A stretch of DNA of 64,000 nucleotides from Anaspis maculata (taxonomy: Eukaryota; Arthropoda; Insecta; Coleoptera; Scraptiidae): positions 56,685,423 through 56,749,422 of the forward strand of contig OX421968.1 of the NCBI GenBank assembly GCA_949128115.1, given 5' to 3'. Positions within the stretch are counted from its first letter, which is position 1. Each line of letters begins with the position of its first letter. The notes beneath the pieces are model-generated. The model was not told the DNA's origin. It searched no databases and saw nothing but the letters and a program-made list of their open reading frames with translations. The position numbers and the translations under genes were made by a program. This document shows, piece by piece, positions 1 through 13,677 of this stretch.

Positions 1-126
1 AACGCAACATCTGACGAACGAACACAAATATCAAAAAAAAAGACACAATTGTTATCCAAAAAGTTCAGGCCCCAACCCACGTGACTTCAGGCTTCAACCC
101 ACGTGCCTTCAGGCTTCAACCCACGT

Positions 127-325
127 GACTTTTGAAACGATCGGTCACGACTTTTGGAGTTGGCAGCTTTTTGTTCCAAACGCAACATCTGACGAACGAA
201 CACAAATATCAAAAAAAAGACACAATTGTTATCCAAAAAGTTCAGGCCCCAACCCACGTGACTCCAGGCTCCAACCCACGTGACTTCAGGCTTCTACCCA
301 CGTGACTTCAGGCTTCAACCCACGT
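127..325 (+). repeat. Reference monomer, subfamily C (199 bp, oligo-A)
   Basis: Type-C unit, marked by ggagttggcagctttttgttcc (or cttcttgttcc), then caaatatc followed by a run of about 8-9 A before gacac, and by gttcaggccccaaccc instead of gttcaggttt. It carries one extra 22-bp subrepeat, giving 199 bp. Type C is concentrated at 1-240, 15.6-22 kb, 24.6-30.6 kb, 34.9-39.3 kb, 46-49.3 kb, 55.9-58 kb and 61-61.7 kb. The A-run is the least complex part of the monomer and varies by one or two bases between copies. Confidence 0.85.
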
Positions 326-502
326 GACTTTGAAAACGATCGGTCACCACCTTTGAAGTTGGCAGCTACTCTTTCCAAACGCAACATCTGACGAACGAAC
401 ACAAATATAGAAAAAAAGACACAATTGGTATCCAAAAAGTTCAGGTTTGAACCCACGTGACTCCAGGCTCCAACCCACGTGACTTCAGGCTTCAACCCAC
501 GT
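326..502 (+). repeat. Reference monomer, subfamily A (177 bp)
   Basis: A convenient type-A unit. It starts at gactttgaaaacgatcgg and ends with the CACGT before the next gactttgag at 503. Diagnostic positions are gtcaccacc/tttt followed by gaagttggcagctactctttcc, then aaatatagaa plus A/G and gttcaggttt. The next unit (503-679) has the same length. Type A is the commonest form in the window. The phase is my choice, because tandem DNA has no intrinsic start. Confidence 0.9.
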
Positions 503-1541
503 GACTTTGAGAACGATCGGTCACCACTTTTGAAGTTGGCAGCTACTCTTTCCAAACGCAACATCTGACGAACGAACACAAATATAGAAGAAAAGACACA
601 ATTGTTATCCAAAAAGTTCAGGTTTTAACCCACGTGACTTCAGGCTTCAACCCACGTGACTTCAGGCTTCAACCCACGTGACTTTGAAAACGATCGGTCA
701 CCACTTTTGAAGTTGGCAGCTACTCTTTCCAAACGCAACATCTGACGAACGAACACAAATATAGAAAGAAAGACACAATTGTTATCCAAAAAGTTCAGGT
801 TTGAACCCACGTGACTCCAGGCTCCAACCCACGTGACTTCAGGCTTCAACCCACGTGACTTCAGGCGCCAACCCACGTGACTTTGAGAACGATCGGTTAC
901 CACTTTTGAAGTTGGCAGCTACCCTTTAGAAACGCAACATCTGACGAACGAACACAAATATAGAAAAAAAGACACAATTGTTATCCAAAAAGTTCAAGTT
1001 TTAACCCACGTGACTTCAGGCTTCAGCTCACGTGACTTCAGGCTCCAACCCACGTGACTTTTGAAACGATCGGTCACGACTTTTGGAGTTGTCAGCTACT
1101 TGTTCCAAACGCAACATCTGACGAACGAACACAAATATAGAAGAAAAGACACAATTGTTATCCAAAAAGTTGAAGTTTTAACGCACGTGACTTCAGGCTT
1201 CAACCCACGTGACTTTGAAAACGATCGGTCACCATTTTTGAAGTTGGCTGCTACTCTTTCCAAACGCAACATCTGACGAACGAACACAAATATAGAAAAA
1301 AAGACACAATTGTTATCCAAAAAGTTCAGGTTCTAACCCACGTGACTTCAAGCTTCAACCCACAGGACTTCAGGCTTCAACCCACGTGACTTCAGGCTTC
1401 AACCCACGTGACTTTGAAAACGATCGGTCACCATTTTTGAAGTTGGCTGCTACTCTTTCCAAACGCAATACTGACGAACGAACACAAATATAGAAAGAAA
1501 GACACAATTGTTATCCAAAAAGTTCAAGTTTGAACCCACGT

Positions 1542-1629
1542 GACTCCAGGCTCCAACCCACGTGACTCCAGGCTTCAACCCACGTGACTTCAGGCTTCAA
1601 CCCACGTGACTTCAGGCTTCAACCCACGT
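1542..1629 (+). repeat. Run of four 22-bp CACGTG subrepeats
   Basis: Four consecutive 22-bp subrepeats (gact[t/c]caggct[t/c]caacccacgt) lie between the core's own degenerate copy and the next core at 1630. This is one of the longest such runs I saw. Most monomers have two full subrepeats and some have three or four. Differences are mostly T/C at two positions, giving the cttcaacc and ctccaacc forms. Each junction recreates the palindrome CACGTG followed by AC. Confidence 0.9.
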
Positions 1630-2161
1630 GACTCTCAAAACGATCGGTCACCACTTTTGGAGTTGGCAGCTTCTTGTTCCAAACGCAACATCTGACGAAC
1701 GAACACAAATATCAAAAAGAAAGACACAATTGTTATCCAAAAAGTTCTGGCTCCAACCCACGTGACTTCAGGCTTCAACCCACGTGACTTCAGGCTCCAA
1801 CCCACGTGATTTTTGAAACGAACGGTCACGACTTTTGGAGTTGTCAGCTACTTGTTCCAAACGCAACATCTGACGAACGAACACAAATATAGAAGAAAAG
1901 ACACAATTGTTATCCAAAAAGTTCAGGTTTTAACCCACGTGACTTCAGGCTTCAACCCACGTGACTTCAGGCTCCAACCCACGTGACTTTGAAAACGATC
2001 GGTCACCACTTTTGAAGTTGGCAGCTACTCTTTCCAAACGCAACATCTGACTAACGAACACAAATATAGAAGAAAAGACGCAATTGTTATCCAAAAAGTT
2101 CAGGTTTTAACCCACGTGACTTCAGGCTTCAACCCACGTGACTTCAGGCTCCAACCCACGT

Positions 2162-2338
2162 GACTTTTGAAACGATCGGTCACGACTTTTGGAGTTGTCA
2201 GCTACTTGTTCCAAACGCAACATCTGACGAACGAACACAAATATAGAAGAAAAGACACAATTGTTATCCAAAAAGTTGAGGTTTTAACCCACGTGACTCC
2301 AGGCTTCAACCCACGTGACTTCAGGCTCCAACCCACGT
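2162..2338 (+). repeat. Reference monomer, subfamily B (177 bp)
   Basis: Type-B unit, recognised by cacgacttttggagttgtcagctacttgttcc in place of the type-A central segment, followed by aaatatagaagaaaag. It often carries cgaacggtcacg, aaatgaacgg or caaacggtcac instead of cgatcggtcac. Type B alternates with type A in parts of 1-14.6 kb and 29-34 kb. The shared flanks and the clustered differences in the central ~35 bp suggest diverged subfamilies that still recombine. Confidence 0.85.
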
Positions 2339-2905
2339 GACTTTGAAAACGATCGGTCACCACTTTTGAAGTTGGCAGCTACTCTTTCCAAACGCAACAT
2401 CTGACGAACGAACACAAATATAGAAGAAAAGACACAATTGTTATCTCAAAAGTTCAGGTTTTAACCCACGTGACTTCAGGCTTCAACCCACGTGACTTCA
2501 GGCACCAACCCACGTGACTTTGAAAACAAACGGTCACTACTTTTGGAGTTGTCAGCTACTTGTTCCAAACGCAACATCTGACGAACGAACACAAATATAG
2601 GAGAAAAGACACAATTGTTATCCAAAAAGTTCAGGTTTTAACCCACGTGACTTCAGGCTTCAACCCACGTGACGTCAGGCTTCAACCCACGTGACTTCAG
2701 GCTTCAACCCACGTGACTTTGAAATCGATCGGTCACCACTTTTGAAGTTGGCAGCTACTCTTCCCAAACGCAACATCTGACGAACGAACACAAATATAGA
2801 AGAAAAGACACAATTGTTATCCAAAAAGTTCAGGTTTTAACCCACGTGACTTCAGGCTTCTACCCACGTGACTTCAGGCTCCAACCCACGTGACTTTGAA
2901 AACGA

Positions 2906-5900
2906 TCGGTCACCACTTTTGAAGTTGGCAGCTACTCTTTCCAAACGCAACATCTGACGAACGAACACAAATATAGAAAAAAAGACACAATTGGTATCCA
3001 AAAAGTTCAGGTTTGAACCCACGTGACTCCAGGCTCCAACCCACGTGCTTCAGGCTTCAACCCACGTGACTTCAGGCTCCAACCCACGTGACTTTTGAAA
3101 CGATCGGTTACGACTTTTGGAGTTGTCAGCTACTTGTTCCAAACGCAACATCTGACGAACGAACACAAATTTAGAAGAAAAGACACAATTGTTATCCAAA
3201 AAGTTGAGGTTTTAACCCACGTGACTTCAGGCTTCAACCCACGTGACTTCAGGCTTCAACCCACGTGACTTTGAAAACGAACGGTCACGACTTTTGGAGT
3301 TGTCAGCTACTTGTTCCAAACGCAACATCTGACGAACGAACACAAATATAGAAGAAAAGACACAATTGTTATCCAAAAAGTTCAGGTTTTAACCCACGTG
3401 ACTTCAGGCTTCAACCCACGTGACTTCAGGCTTCAACCCACGTGACTTTGAAAACGATCGGTCACCACTTTTGAAGTTGGCAGCTACTCTTTCCAAACGC
3501 AACATCCGACTAACGAACACAAATATAGAAGAAAAGACGCAATTGTTATCCAAAAAGTTCAGGTTTTAACCCACGTGACTTCAGGCTCCAACCCACGTGA
3601 CTTCAGGTTCCAACCCACGTGACTTTGGAAACGATCGGTCACCACTTTTGAAGTTGGCACCTACTCTTTCCAAACGCAACATCTGACGAACGAACACAAA
3701 TATAGAAGAAAAGACACAATTGTTATCTCAAAAGTTTAGGTTTTAATCCACGTGACTTCAGGCTTCAACCCACGTGACTTCAGGCACCAACCCACGTGAC
3801 TTTGAAAATGAACGGTCACGACTTTTGGAGTTGTCAGCTACTTGTTCCAAACGCAACATCTGACGAACGAACACAAATATAGAAGAAAAGACACAATTGT
3901 TATCCAAAAAGTTCAGGTTTTAACCCACGTGACTTCAGGCTTCAACCCACGTGACTTCAGGCTTCAACCCACGTGACTTTGAAAACGATCGGTCACCACT
4001 TTTGAAGTTGGCAGCTACTCTTTCCAAACGCAACATCTGACGAACGAACACAAATATAGAAGAGAAGACACAATTGTTATCCAAAAAGTTGAGGTTTTAA
4101 CCTACGTGACTCCAGGCTTCAACCCACGTGACTTCAGGCTCCAACCCACGTGACTTTGAAAACGATCGGTCACCACTTTTGAAGTTGGCAGCTACTCTTT
4201 CCAAACGCAACATCTGACGAACGAACACAAATATAGAAGAAAAGACACAATTGTTATCTCAAAAGTTCAGGTTTTAACCCACGTGACTTCAGGCTTCAAC
4301 CCACGTGACTTCAGGCACCAACCCACGTGACTTTGAAAACAAACGGTCACTACTTTTGGAGTTGTCAGCTACTTGTTCCAAACGCAACATCTGACGAACG
4401 AACACAAATATAGGAGAAAAGACACAATTGTTATCCAAAAAGTTCAGGTTTTAACCCACGTGACTTCAGGCTTCAACCCACGTGACGTCAGGCTTCAATC
4501 CACGTGACTTCAGGCTTCAACCCACGTGACTTTGAAATCGATCGGTCACCACTTTTAAAGTTGGCAGCTACTCTTCCCAAACGCAACATCTGACGAACGA
4601 ACACAAATATAGAAGAAAAGACACAATTGTTATCCAAAAAGTTCAGGTTTCAACCCACGTGACTTCAGGCTTCTACCCACGTGACTTCAGGCTTCAACCC
4701 ACGTGACTTTGAAAACGATCGGTCACCACTTTTGAAGTTGGCAGCTACTCTTTCCAAACGCAACATCTGACGAACGAACACAAATATAGAAAAAAAGACA
4801 CAATTGGTATCCAAAAAGTTCAGGTTTGAACCCACGTGACTCCAGGCTCCAACCCACGTGACTTCAGGCTTCAACCCACGTGACTTCAGGCTCCAACCCA
4901 CGTGACTTTTGAAACGATCGGTTACGACTTTTGGAGTTGTCAGCTACTTGTTCCAAACGCAACATCTGACGAACGAACACAAATTTAGAAGAAAAGACAC
5001 AATTGTTATCCAAAAAGTTGAGGTTTTAACCCACGTGACTTCAGGCTTCAACCCACGTGACTTCAGGCTTCAACCCACGTGACTTTGAAAACGAACGGTC
5101 ACGACTTTTGGAGTTGTCAGCTACTTGTTCCAAACGCAACATCTGACGAACGAACACAAATATAGAAGAAAAGACACAATTGTTATCCAAAAAGTTCAGG
5201 TTTTAACCCACGTGACTTCAGGCTTCAACCCACGTGACTTCAGGCTTCAACCCACGTGACTTTGAAAACGATCGGTCACCACTTTTGAAGTTGGCAGCTA
5301 CTCTTTCCAAACGCAACATCCGACTAACGAACACAAATATAGAAGAAAAGACGCAATTGTTATCCAAAAAGTTCAGGTTTCAACCCACGTGACTTCAGGC
5401 TCCAACCCACGTGACTTCAGGCTCCAACCCACGTGACTTTGGAAACGATCGGTCACCACTTTTGAAGTTGGCAGCTACTCTTTCCAAACGCAACATCTGA
5501 CGAACGAACACAAATATAGAAGAAAAGACACAATTGTTATCTCAAAAGTTTAGGTTTTAATCCACGTGACTTCAGGCTTCAACCCACGTGACTTCAGGCA
5601 CCAACCCACGTGACTTTGAAAATGAACGGTCACGACTTTTGGAGTTGTCAGCTACTTGTTCCAAACGCAACATCTGACGAACGAACACAAATATAGAAGA
5701 AAAGACACAATTGTTATCCAAAAAGTTCAGGTTTTAAACCACGTGACTTCAGGCTTCAACCCACGTGACTTCAGGCTTCAACCCACGTGACTTTGAAAAC
5801 GATCGGTCACCACTTTTGAAGTTGGCAGCTACTCTGTCCAAACGCAACATCTGACGAACGAACACAAATATAGAAGAAAAGACACAATTGTTATCCAAAA

Positions 5901-8900
5901 AGTTCAGGTTTAAACCCACGTGACTTCAGGCTTCTACCCACGTGACTTCAGGCTTCAACCCACGTGACTTTGAAAACGAACGGTCACGACTTTTGGAGTT
6001 GTCAGCTACTTGTTCCAAACGCAACATCTGACGAACGAACACAAATATAGAAGAAAAGACACAATTGTTATCCAAAAAGTTCAGGTTTTAACCCACGTGA
6101 CTTCAGGCTTCAACCCACGTGACTTCAGGCTTCAACCCACGTGACTTTGAAAACGATCGGTCACCACTTTTGAAGTTGGCAGCTACTCTTTCCAAACGCA
6201 ACATCCGACTAACGAACACAAATATAGAAGAAAAGACGCAATTGTTATCCAAAAAGTTCAGGTTTTAACCCACGTGACTTCAGGCTCCAACCCACGTGAC
6301 TTCAGGCTCCAACCCACGTGACTTTGGAAACGATCGGTCACCACTTTTGAAGTTGGCACCTACTCTTTCCAAACGCAACATCTGACGAACGAACACAAAT
6401 ATAGAAGAAAAGACACAATTGTTATCTCAAAAGTTTAGGTTTTAATCCACGTGACTTCAGGCTTCAACCCACGTGACTTCAGGCACCAACCCACGTGACT
6501 TTGAAAATGAACGGTCACGACTTTTGGAGTTGTCAGCTACTTGTTCCAAACGCAACATCTGACGAACGAACACAAATATAGAAGAAAAGACACAATTGTT
6601 ATCCAAAAAGTTCAGGTTTTAACCCACGTGACTTCAGGCTTCAACCCACGTGACTTCAGGCTTCAACCCACGTGACTTTGAAAACGATCGGTCACCACTT
6701 TTGAAGTTGGCAGCTACTCTTTCCAAACGCAACATCTGACGAACGAACACAAATATAGAAGAGAAGACACAATTGTTATCCAAAAAGTTGAGGTTTTAAC
6801 CCACGTGACTCCAGGCTTCAACCCACGTGACTTCAGGCTCCAACCCACGTGACTTTGAAAACGATCGGTCACCACTTTTGAAGTTGGCAGCTACTCTTTC
6901 CAAACGCAACATCTGACGAACGAACACAAATATAGAAGAAAAGACACAATTGTTATCTCAAAAGTTCAGGTTTTAACCCACGTGACTTCAGGCTTCAACC
7001 CACGTGACTTCAGGCACCAACCCACGTGACTTTGAAAACAAACGGTCACTACTTTTGGAGTTGTCAGCTACTTGTTCCAAACGCAACATCTGACGAACGA
7101 ACACAAATATAGGAGAAAAGACACAATTGTTATCCAAAAAGTTCAGGTTTTAACCCACGTGACTTCAGGCTTCAACCCACGTGACGTCAGGCTTCAATCC
7201 ACGTGACTTTGGAAACGATCGGTCACCACTTTTGAAGTTGGCAGCTACTCTTTCCAAACGCAACATCTGACGAACGAACACAAATATAGAAGAAAAGACA
7301 CAATTGTTATCTCAAAAGTTTAGGTTTTAATCCACGTGACTTCAGGCTTCAACCCACGTGACTTCAGGCACCAACCCACGTGACTTTGAAAATGAACGGT
7401 CACGACTTTTGGAGTTGTCAGCTACTTGTTCCAAACGCAACATCTGACGAACGAACACAAATATAGAAGAAAAGACACAATTGTTATCCAAAAAGTTCAG
7501 GTTTTAAACCACGTGACTTCAGGCTTCAACCCACGTGACTTCAGGCTTCAACCCACGTGACTTTGAAAACGATCGGTCACCACTTTTGAAGTTGGCAGCT
7601 ACTCTGTCCAAACGCAACATCTGACGAACGAACACAAATATAGAAGAAAAGACACAATTGTTATCCAAAAAGTTCAGGTTTAAACCCACGTGACTTCAGG
7701 CTTCTACCCACGTGACTTCAGGCTTCAACCCACGTGACTTTGAAAACGATCGGTCACCACTTTTGAAGTTGGCAGCTACTCTTTCCAAACGCAACATCTG
7801 ACGAACGAACACAAATATAGAAAAGAAGACACAATTGTTATCCAAAAAGTTCAGGTTTTAACCCACGTGACTTCAGGCTTCAACCCACGTGACTTCAGGC
7901 TTCAACCCACGTGACTTTGAAAACGATCGGTCACCACTTTTGAAGTTGGCAGCTACTCTTTCCAAACGCAACATCCGACTAACGAACACAAATATAGAAG
8001 AAAAGACGCAATTGTTATCCAAAAAGTTCAGGTTTTAACCCACGTGACTTCAGGCTCCAACCCACGTGACTTCAGGCTCCAACCCACGTGACTTTGGAAA
8101 CGATCGGTCACCACTTTTGAAGTTGGCACCTACTCTTTCCAAACGCAACATCTGACGAACGAACACAAATATAGAAGAAAAGACACAATTGTTATCTCAA
8201 AAGTTTAGGTTTTAATCCACGTGACTTCAGGCTTCAACCCACGTGACTTCAGGCACCAACCCACGTGACTTTGAAAATGATCGGTCACCACTTTTGAAGT
8301 TGGCAGCTACTCTTTCCAAACGCAACATCTGACGAACGAACACAAATATAGAAAAAAAGACACAATTGGTATCCAAAAAGTTCAGGTTTGAACCCACGTG
8401 ACTCCAGGCTCCAACCCACGTGCTTCAGGCTTCAACCCACGTGACTTCAGGCTCCAACCCACGTGACTTTTGAAACGATCGGTTACGACTTTTGGAGTTG
8501 TCAGCTACTTGTTCCAAACGCAACATCTGACGAACGAACACAAATTTAGAAGAAAAGACACAATTGTTATCCAAAAAGTTGAGGTTTTAACCCACGTGAC
8601 TTCAGGCTTCAACCCACGTGACTTCAGGCTTCAACCCACGTGACTTTGAAAACGAACGGTCACGACTTTTGGAGTTGTCAGCTACTTGTTCCAAACGCAA
8701 CATCTGACGAACGAACACAAATATAGAAGAAAAGACACAATTGTTATCCAAAAAGTTCAGGTTTTAACCCACGTGACTTCAGGCTTCAACCCACGTGACT
8801 TCAGGCTTCAACCCACGTGACTTTGAAAACGATCGGTCACCACTTTTGAAGTTGGCAGCTACTCTTTCCAAACGCAACATCCGACTAACGAACACAAATA

Positions 8901-11900
8901 TAGAAGAAAAGACGCAATTGTTATCCAAAAAGTTCAGGTTTTAACCCACGTGACTTCAGGCTCCAACCCACGTGACTTCAGGTTCCAACCCACGTGACTT
9001 TGGAAACGATCGGTCACCACTTTTGAAGTTGGCACCTACTCTTTCCAAACGCAACATCTGACGAACGAACACAAATATAGAAGAAAAGACACAATTGTTA
9101 TCTCAAAAGTTTAGGTTTTAATCCACGTGACTTCAGGCTTCAACCCACGTGACTTCAGGCACCAACCCACGTGACTTTGAAAATGAACGGTCACGACTTT
9201 TGGAGTTGTCAGCTACTTGTTCCAAACGCAACATCTGACGAACGAACACAAATATAGAAGAAAAGACACAATTGTTATCCAAAAAGTTCAGGTTTTAACC
9301 CACGTGACTTCAGGCTTCAACCCACGTGACTTCAGGCTTCAACCCACGTGACTTTGAAAACGATCGGTCACCACTTTTGAAGTTGGCAGCTACTCTTTCC
9401 AAACGCAACATCTGACGAACGAACACAAATATAGAAGAGAAGACACAATTGTTATCCAAAAAGTTGAGGTTTTAACCCACGTGACTCCAGGCTTCAACCC
9501 ACGTGACTTCAGGCTCCAACCCACCTGACTTTGAAAACGATCGGTCACCACTTTTGAAGTTGGCAGCTACTCTTTCCAAACGCAACATCTGACGAACGAA
9601 CACAAATATAGAAGAAAAGACACAATTGTTATCTCAAAAGTTCAGGTTTTAACCCACGTGACTTCAGGCTTCAACCCACGTGACTTCAGGCACCAACCCA
9701 CGTGACTTTGAAAACAAACGGTCACTACTTTTGGAGTTGTCAGCTACTTGTTCCAAACGCAACATCTGACGAACGAACACAAATATAGGAGAAAAGACAC
9801 AATTGTTATCCAAAAAGTTCAGGTTTTAACCCACGTGACTTCAGGCTTCAACCCACGTGACGTCAGGCTTCAATCCACGTGACTTCAGGCTTCAACCCAC
9901 GTGACTTTGAAATCGATCGGTCACCACTTTTAAAGTTGGCAGCTACTCTTCCCAAACGCAACATCTGACGAACGAACACAAATATAGAAGAAAAGACACA
10001 ATTGTTATCCAAAAAGTTCAGGTTTCAACCCACGTGACTTCAGGCTTCTACCCACGTGACTTCAGGCTTCAACCCACGTGACTTTGAAAACGATCGGTCA
10101 CCACTTTTGAAGTTGGCAGCTACTCTTTCCAAACGCAACATCTGACGAACGAACACAAATATAGAAAAAAAGACACAATTGGTATCCAAAAAGTTCAGGT
10201 TTGAACCCACGTGACTCCAGGCTCCAACCCACGTGACTTCAGGCTTCAACCCACGTGACTTCAGGCTCCAACCCACGTGACTTTTGAAACGATCGGTTAC
10301 GACTTTTGGAGTTGTCAGCTACTTGTTCCAAACGCAACATCTGACGAACGAACACAAATTTAGAAGAAAAGACACAATTGTTATCCAAAAAGTTGAGGTT
10401 TTAACCCACGTGACTTCAGGCTTCAACCCACGTGACTTCAGGCTTCAACCCACGTGACTTTGAAAACGAACGGTCACGACTTTTGGAGTTGTCAGCTACT
10501 TGTTCCAAACGCAACATCTGACGAACGAACACAAATATAGAAGAAAAGACACAATTGTTATCCAAAAAGTTCAGGTTTTAACCCACGTGACTTCAGGCTT
10601 CAACCCACGTGACTTCAGGCTTCAACCCACGTGACTTTGAAAACGATCGGTCACCACTTTTGAAGTTGGCAGCTACTCTTTCCAAACGCAACATCCGACT
10701 AACGAACACAAATATAGAAGAAAAGACGCAATTGTTATCCAAAAAGTTCAGGTTTTAACCCACGTGACTTCAGGCTCCAACCCACGTGACTTCAGGCTCC
10801 AACCCACGTGACTTTGGAAACGATCGGTCACCACTTTTGAAGTTGGCAGCTACTCTTTCCAAACGCAACATCTGACGAACGAACACAAATATAGAAGAAA
10901 AGACACAATTGTTATCTCAAAAGTTTAGGTTTTAATCCACGTGACTTCAGGCTTCAACCCACGTGACTTCAGGCACCAACCCACGTGACTTTGAAAATGA
11001 ACGGTCACGACTTTTGGAGTTGTCAGCTACTTGTTCCAAACGCAACATCTGACGAACGAACACAAATATAGAAGAAAAGACACAATTGTTATCCAAAAAG
11101 TTCAGGTTTTAAACCACGTGACTTCAGGCTTCAACCCACGTGACTTCAGGCTTCAACCCACGTGACTTTGAAAACGATCGGTCACCACTTTTGAAGTTGG
11201 CAGCTACTCTGTCCAAACGCAACATCTGACGAACGAACACAAATATAGAAGAAAAGACACAATTGTTATCCAAAAAGTTCAGGTTTAAACCCACGTGACT
11301 TCAGGCTTCTACCCACGTGACTTCAGGCTTCAACCCACGTGACTTTGAAAACGAACGGTCACGACTTTTGGAGTTGTCAGCTACTTGTTCCAAACGCAAC
11401 ATCTGACGAACGAACACAAATATAGAAGAAAAGACACAATTGTTATCCAAAAAGTTCAGGTTTTAACCCACGTGACTTCAGGCTTCAACCCACGTGACTT
11501 CAGGCTTCAACCCACGTGACTTTGAAAACGATCGGTCACCACTTTTGAAGTTGGCAGCTACTCTTTCCAAACGCAACATCCGACTAACGAACACAAATAT
11601 AGAAGAAAAGACGCAATTGTTATCCAAAAAGTTCAGGTTTTAACCCACGTGACTTCAGGCTCCAACCCACGTGACTTCAGGCTCCAACCCACGTGACTTT
11701 GGAAACGATCGGTCACCACTTTTGAAGTTGGCACCTACTCTTTCCAAACGCAACATCTGACGAACGAACACAAATATAGAAGAAAAGACACAATTGTTAT
11801 CTCAAAAGTTTAGGTTTTAATCCACGTGACTTCAGGCTTCAACCCACGTGACTTCAGGCACCAACCCACGTGACTTTGAAAATGAACGGTCACGACTTTT

Positions 11901-13677
11901 GGAGTTGTCAGCTACTTGTTCCAAACGCAACATCTGACGAACGAACACAAATATAGAAGAAAAGACACAATTGTTATCCAAAAAGTTCAGGTTTTAACCC
12001 ACGTGACTTCAGGCTTCAACCCACGTGACTTCAGGCTTCAACCCACGTGACTTTGAAAACGATCGGTCACCACTTTTGAAGTTGGCAGCTACTCTTTCCA
12101 AACGCAACATCTGACGAACGAACACAAATATAGAAGAGAAGACACAATTTTAATCCAAAAAGTTGAGGTTTTAACCCACGTGACTCCAGGCTTCAACCCA
12201 CGTGACTTCAGGCTCCAACCCACGTGACTTTGAAAACGATCGGTCACCACTTTTGAAGTTGGCAGCTACTCTTTCCAAACGCAACATCTGACGAACGAAC
12301 ACAAATATAGAAGAAAAGACACAATTGTTATCTCAAAAGTTCAGGTTTTAACCCACGTGACTTCAGGCTTCAACCCACGTGACTTCAGGCACCAACCCAC
12401 GTGACTTTGAAAACAAACGGTCACTACTTTTGGAGTTGTCAGCTACTTGTTCCAAACGCAACATCTGACGAACGAACACAAATATAGGAGAAAAGACACA
12501 ATTGTTATCCAAAAAGTTCAGGTTTTAACCCACGTGACTTCAGGCTTCAACCCACGTGACGTCAGGCTTCAATCCACGTGACTTCAGGCTCCAACCCACG
12601 TGACTTTGGAAACGATCGGTCACCACTTTTGAAGTTGGCAGCTACTCTTTCCAAACGCAACATCTGACGAACGAACACAAATATAGAAGAAAAGACACAA
12701 TTGTTATCTCAAAAGTTTAGGTTTTAATCCACGTGACTTCAGGCTTCAACCCACGTGACTTCAGGCACCAACCCACGTGACTTTGAAAATGAACGGTCAC
12801 GACTTTTGGAGTTGTCAGCTACTTGTTCCAAACGCAACATCTGACGAACGAACACAAATATAGAAGAAAAGACACAATTGTTATCCAAAAAGTTCAGGTT
12901 TTAAACCACGTGACTTCAGGCTTCAACCCACGTGACTTCAGGCTTCAACCCACGTGACTTTGAAAACGATCGGTCACCACTTTTGAAGTTGGCAGCTACT
13001 CTGTCCAAACGCAACATCTGACGAACGAACACAAATATAGAAGAAAAGACACAATTGTTATCCAAAAAGTTCAGGTTTAAACCCACGTGACTTCAGGCTT
13101 CTACCCACGTGACTTCAGGCTTCAACCCACGTGACTTTGAAAACGATCGGTCACCACTTTTGAAGTTGGCAGCTACTCTTTCCAAACGCAACATCTGACG
13201 AACGAACACAAATATAGAAAAGAAGACACAATTGTTATCCAAAAAGTTCAGGTTTTAACCCACGTGACTTCAGGCTTCAACCCACGTGACTTCAGGCTTC
13301 AACCCACGTGACTTTGAAAACGATCGGTCACCACTTTTGAAGTTGGCAGCTACTCTTTCCAAACGCAACATCCGACTAACGAACACAAATATAGAAGAAA
13401 AGACGCAATTGTTATCCAAAAAGTTCAGGTTTTAACCCACGTGACTTCAGGCTCCAACCCACGTGACTTCAGGCTCCAACCCACGTGACTTTGGAAACGA
13501 TCGGTCACCACTTTTGAAGTTGGCACCTACTCTTTCCAAACGCAACATCTGACGAACGAACACAAATATAGAAGAAAAGACACAATTGTTATCTCAAAAG
13601 TTTAGGTTTTAATCCACGTGACTTCAGGCTTCAACCCACGTGACTTCAGGCACCAACCCACGTGACTTTGAAAATGA
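2906..13677 (+). repeat. 5,375-bp higher-order repeat, two tandem copies
   Basis: Rare marker variants recur at a fixed offset of 5,375 bp. The aaattta variant occurs at 3170 and 4984, then at 8545 and 10359. The 2-bp deletion tgcttcagg occurs at 3046 and 8421. The marker gtttaggttttaatcc occurs at 3734, 5548 and 6433, then at 9109, 10923 and 11808. Copy 1 is about 2,906-8,280. Copy 2 begins at 8,281 and, late in its length, is 22 bp longer because of one extra subrepeat near 12,590. 5,375 equals 30 monomers of 177 plus about three subrepeats. The copy junction at 8,280/8,281 is a hybrid monomer (gaaaatga joined to tcggtcacc). Confidence 0.85.

Larger units (their letters stand above)
1..1060 (+). 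repeat. Window-start segment duplicated at 21,751-22,810
   Basis: Positions 1-1060 align with 21,751-22,810 at an exact offset of 21,750. The copies share private features such as ccctttagaaacgc and cttcagctcacgtg, with a few substitutions such as aacccacg versus attccacg near 247/21,997. After 1060 the second copy lacks one monomer-sized piece. Homology resumes at 1226 versus 22,821, an offset of 21,595, so the net loss is 155 bp, which is 177 minus one 22-bp subrepeat. Confidence 0.8.

Noticed and set aside
286..612. Many near-identical minus-strand frames of 64-111 codons (also 14,885, 22,036, 35,649, 49,286 and others) as a gene family
   Set aside because: They are tandem satellite read in one frame. 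The apparent starts are TTG or GTG, the repeats continue outside the frames, and frames close whenever a 22-bp subrepeat changes. No domain is recognisable.
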